The notes beneath the pieces were generated by a model. The model was not told where the DNA came from. It saw only the letters and a program-made list of their open reading frames with translations, and did not search any database. Below are positions 4,223-6,327 of a DNA stretch of 6,327 nt, in pieces. The stretch spans positions 1 through 6,327 of the forward strand of contig CAMCES010000076.1 in NCBI GenBank assembly GCA_945873925.1, written 5' to 3'. This DNA comes from Bordetella parapertussis. Its GTDB lineage: Bacteria > Pseudomonadota > Gammaproteobacteria > Burkholderiales > Burkholderiaceae_C. Numbering within the stretch: the first letter of the stretch is position 1; the number at the start of each line of letters is the position of its first letter. A program made the position numbers and the translations under genes.

Positions 4223-6327
4223 TCAGGCTTTCAGAAAGTCTGATTTTCCACCCAACCATCGGGCCACATGGCTGGCCGCCATTTCCGGGTGTTCATCCAG
4301 CATTCGCGGCGCCAAGGCCCGCGCCCAGGCCAACAAGTCGGTGTCGATAGACAGGTCGGCAAAGCGCAGCATGGCCGCGCCCGATTGCCGCGCACCTAAA
4401 AATTCGCCCGGCCCACGGATCTCCAAGTCGCGGCGAGCGATTTCAAAGCCGTCGTTGGTCTCGCTCATGGCTTTGAGGCGCGCCCGCGCGGTGTCGCTCA
4501 AGCGCCCATGCTCGCCCAACGAATACAGCAACACACAGGCCGAGGCGGCCGCACCGCGCCCCACCCGGCCCCGCAACTGGTGCAACTGGCTCAGGCCAAA
4601 GCGTTCGGCATGCTCGATCACCATCAACGAGGCGTTGGGCACATCCACCCCGACCTCGATCACCGTGGTGCTGACCAAGACACCCATCTGCCCCTGCACA
4701 AACAATGACATCACGGCTTTTTTCTCGGCCTGCGGCATGCGTGAATGCAGCAAACCGACCATCACCCCAGGCAAGGCTTCACACAAGGCTTGGTGCGTGT
4801 CGGTGGCATTGCGCAAGTCCAGCGCCTCGCTTTCTTCGATCAGCGGGCACACCCAGTAAATTTGTCGCCCCGCTTGCAGCTGCACCCGGATGCGTTCGAT
4901 GATTTCGTCGCGTCGGGTGTCGGCCACCAGCTTGGTGATGATCGGTGTGCGCCCGGGCGGCAATTCGTCGATGGTGGACACGTCCAGGTCGGCGTAGTAG
5001 CTCATGGCCAAGGTGCGCGGGATCGGCGTGGCGCTCATCATCAGCAAGTGCGGCTCGCGTGGGTTGCCTGCGTGGGCGTCGTGGCTGTGGTTGTCGTCAC
5101 CGGGGGGGGTGGGTTCGTCAGACAGTTTTTGACGCAGGGCCAAGCGTTGCGCCACGCCAAAGCGGTGTTGCTCGTCAATGACCGCCAGCCCCAGGCGTTT
5201 GAACTGCACCTTGTCTTGGATCACCGCGTGCGTGCCCACCACCAAGGCGGCTTGCCCACTGGCGACCAGCGCGAGCATGGCATCGCGCTCTTTTTTCTTT
5301 TGGCTGCCGGTGAGCCAAGCCACTTGCAAGCCCAGCGGTGCCAAAACCGGGGCCAACCACCCCACCAGCTTGGTGAAATGTTGTTCAGCCAATATTTCGG
5401 TGGGCGCCATCAAGGCGCATTGCCAACCCGCGTCGATGCACTGGGCGGCAGCGAGCGCGGCCACCACGGTTTTGCCCGAGCCAACATCGCCTTGCAACAA
5501 GCGGTGCATCGGCACGGCCCGCGCCACGTCTTGCGAGATCTCTTTCACCACCCGCTGTTGTGCCTGAGTGAGTTGAAACGGCAGCAGCGCATGCAATTGC
5601 GCGAGCACCCCTTGGAGCTCGTGGCTGTGCGCCAAGGCGGGTGCGTTGAGCAACTGTCGCTCCCGCTTTGACTGCAGTTGCGAGAGTTGTTGCGCCAGCA
5701 GCTCTTCGGCTTTCAAGCGTTGCCACGCCGGGTGGGTGTGGTCTTCGAGTTGCGCCAGCGAGACATGGGGTGCGGGGTGGTGCAAAAACTGCAGCGACTG
5801 CGCCAAGCCCCAGCTGTGCGGCGGCAGGTGTTGCGTGGGAATGGTTTCGTCAAACGCATGGCTGCGCAAGGCCAGGGCCAAACCACCCAGCACGGCTTTG
5901 CGGATATACGCCTGCGGCAACTCGGCAGTGCTGGGGTAAACGGGCGTGAGCGCGGTGGCCAAGCTGCCACCGGCGGCTTGGACCGTCGGGTGCATCATGG
6001 TGCGGCCCATGAAACCGCCACGCACCTCGCCACGCAAACGCACTTGGCGACCCACCTCCAGGGCTTTTTGCATGTTGGGGTAGAAGTTGAAAAACCGCAG
6101 CGTGCAGGTGTCCGTCCCGTCGTCCACCACCGCTTGCAATTGGCGGCGCGGCTTGAACACCACTTCGCAGTTTTTCACCACCGCTTCGATTTGCACCGTG
6201 TCGCCCTCTCGGCTGTCCGCCAGCTTGACCAACTGGGTTTCATCCTCGTAGCGCATCGGCAGGTGCAGGGCCATGTCGACGGGGCGCAGCAAACCCATTT
6301 TGCGCAAGGCTTTTTGCGGTGCGGACA
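4223..6327 (-). CDS. recG: ATP-dependent DNA helicase RecG, N-terminus cut by the window edge
   Basis: RecG is a superfamily 2 double-stranded DNA translocase that remodels stalled forks and branch-migrates Holliday junctions and R-loops. The frame is open to the right edge (701 codons visible). The TTG at 6307 is an internal Leu, and by alignment with E. coli RecG (693 residues) some 20 or more N-terminal residues are missing. Numbering from 6307, the wedge (OB-fold) domain spans about 1-150 and includes the conserved RFFNF (71-75). The helicase core has GDVGSGKT (Walker A, 273-280), APTEILAEQH (301-310), DEQHRFG (motif II, 378-384), MSATPIPRTLAM (424-435), TTVIEVGVDVPNAS (547-560) and QLRGRVGRG (577-585). 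NDGFEIARRDLEIRGPGEFLGARQ (618-641) is the RecG-specific C-terminal block. A His/Asp-rich insertion of about 17 residues relative to E. coli lies between motifs II and III. RecG opens the leftward set and its stop nearly touches the oxyR start. Identity is very secure. Confidence 0.97.
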   Translation of the reverse strand, partial: SAPQKALRKMGLLRPVDMALHLPMRYEDETQLVKLADSREGDTVQIEAVVKNCEVVFKPRRQLQAVVDDGTDTCTLRFFNFYPNMQKALEVGRQVRLRGEVRGGFMGRTMMHPTVQAAGGSLATALTPVYPSTAELPQAYIRKAVLGGLALALRSHAFDETIPTQHLPPHSWGLAQSLQFLHHPAPHVSLAQLEDHTHPAWQRLKAEELLAQQLSQLQSKRERQLLNAPALAHSHELQGVLAQLHALLPFQLTQAQQRVVKEISQDVARAVPMHRLLQGDVGSGKTVVAALAAAQCIDAGWQCALMAPTEILAEQHFTKLVGWLAPVLAPLGLQVAWLTGSQKKKERDAMLALVASGQAALVVGTHAVIQDKVQFKRLGLAVIDEQHRFGVAQRLALRQKLSDEPTPPGDDNHSHDAHAGNPREPHLLMMSATPIPRTLAMSYYADLDVSTIDELPPGRTPIITKLVADTRRDEIIERIRVQLQAGRQIYWVCPLIEESEALDLRNATDTHQALCEALPGVMVGLLHSRMPQAEKKAVMSLFVQGQMGVLVSTTVIEVGVDVPNASLMVIEHAERFGLSQLHQLRGRVGRGAAASACVLLYSLGEHGRLSDTARARLKAMSETNDGFEIARRDLEIRGPGEFLGARQSGAAMLRFADLSIDTDLLAWARALAPRMLDEHPEMAASHVARWLGGKSDFLKA
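5054..5122 (-). other. RecG lineage-type insertion between helicase motifs II and III, with a G8 tract
   Basis: Numbering from 6307, RecG residues about 396-418 form a Pro/Asp/His-rich, low-complexity loop (SDEPTPPGDDNHSHDAHAG...). E. coli RecG has only about 12 residues between RLAL and the motif III block, against 29 here. On the + strand the loop contains eight consecutive G at 5102-5109 followed by TGGG, the longest homopolymer in the window. The frame is intact across it. Confidence 0.75.

Larger units (their letters stand above)
3244..6327 (-). other. Probable recG-oxyR-ubiA operon junctions
   Basis: The three leftward genes have gaps of 3 bases (4220-4222, TGA-ACC-ATG on the coding strand) and 13 bases (3244-3256). 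No purine-rich Shine-Dalgarno stands at normal distance before either oxyR or ubiA, and neither gap can hold a promoter or terminator. Cotranscription with termination-reinitiation is the simplest reading. The operon promoter would lie off the right edge, and an internal promoter inside the recG 3' end cannot be excluded. In Pseudomonas aeruginosa oxyR and recG are also known to form an operon, in the opposite gene order. Confidence 0.7.

Noticed and set aside
5102..5113. G-quadruplex at the G8-T-G3 run
   Set aside because: Only two G-runs are contiguous, with no further G3 runs at short loop distance, so a standard four-run quadruplex is not supported.
4745..5671. A 308-codon open frame on the + strand opposite recG
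   Set aside because: The opposite strand encodes Walker A, DEQH and other RecG motifs in an unbroken frame, while this frame shows biased composition and no family features.
6305..6307. TTG as a recG start
   Set aside because: The frame is open to the right edge, and a start here would remove part of the N-terminal helix-hairpin region common to RecG proteins.

Overview
This window is a gene-dense piece of chromosome, about 95% coding, from a high-GC proteobacterium. The protein sequences and the gene order (recG-oxyR-ubiA facing proC) look betaproteobacterial, most likely Burkholderiales and perhaps the Comamonadaceae. That placement rests on recognised family features and remembered gene neighbourhoods, not on a search. 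All five genes belong to well-known families. I see no mobile element, CRISPR array, RNA gene, phage gene or unknown accessory system.

Layout: two genes read rightwards, glpK (glycerol kinase, its first ~59 codons lie off the left edge) and proC (pyrroline-5-carboxylate reductase). They are separated by 116 bases holding a hairpin and the proC ribosome binding site. Three genes read leftwards from the right edge: recG (branched-DNA helicase, its N-terminus lies off the window), oxyR (peroxide-sensing LysR-type regulator) and ubiA (4-hydroxybenzoate polyprenyltransferase of ubiquinone synthesis). The two sets converge at 2259-2301, where a perfect 14-base palindrome sits between the proC and ubiA stop codons.

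The leftward genes look like an operon. Only 3 bases separate the recG stop from the oxyR start, and 13 bases separate the oxyR stop from the ubiA start. Neither downstream gene has a strong Shine-Dalgarno, which suggests translational coupling. The grouping puts fork/recombination repair, the peroxide response and respiratory quinone synthesis on one probable transcript. The rightward genes share only direction: glycerol catabolism and proline synthesis are not functionally linked.

Points worth a second look are modest: a His/Asp-rich insertion with a G8 tract inside the RecG helicase core, the absence of the E. coli fructose-1,6-bisphosphate loop from GlpK, the tight recG-oxyR-ubiA junctions, a lysine tract in OxyR, and the two intergenic inverted repeats. 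I did not find a previously undescribed system here.
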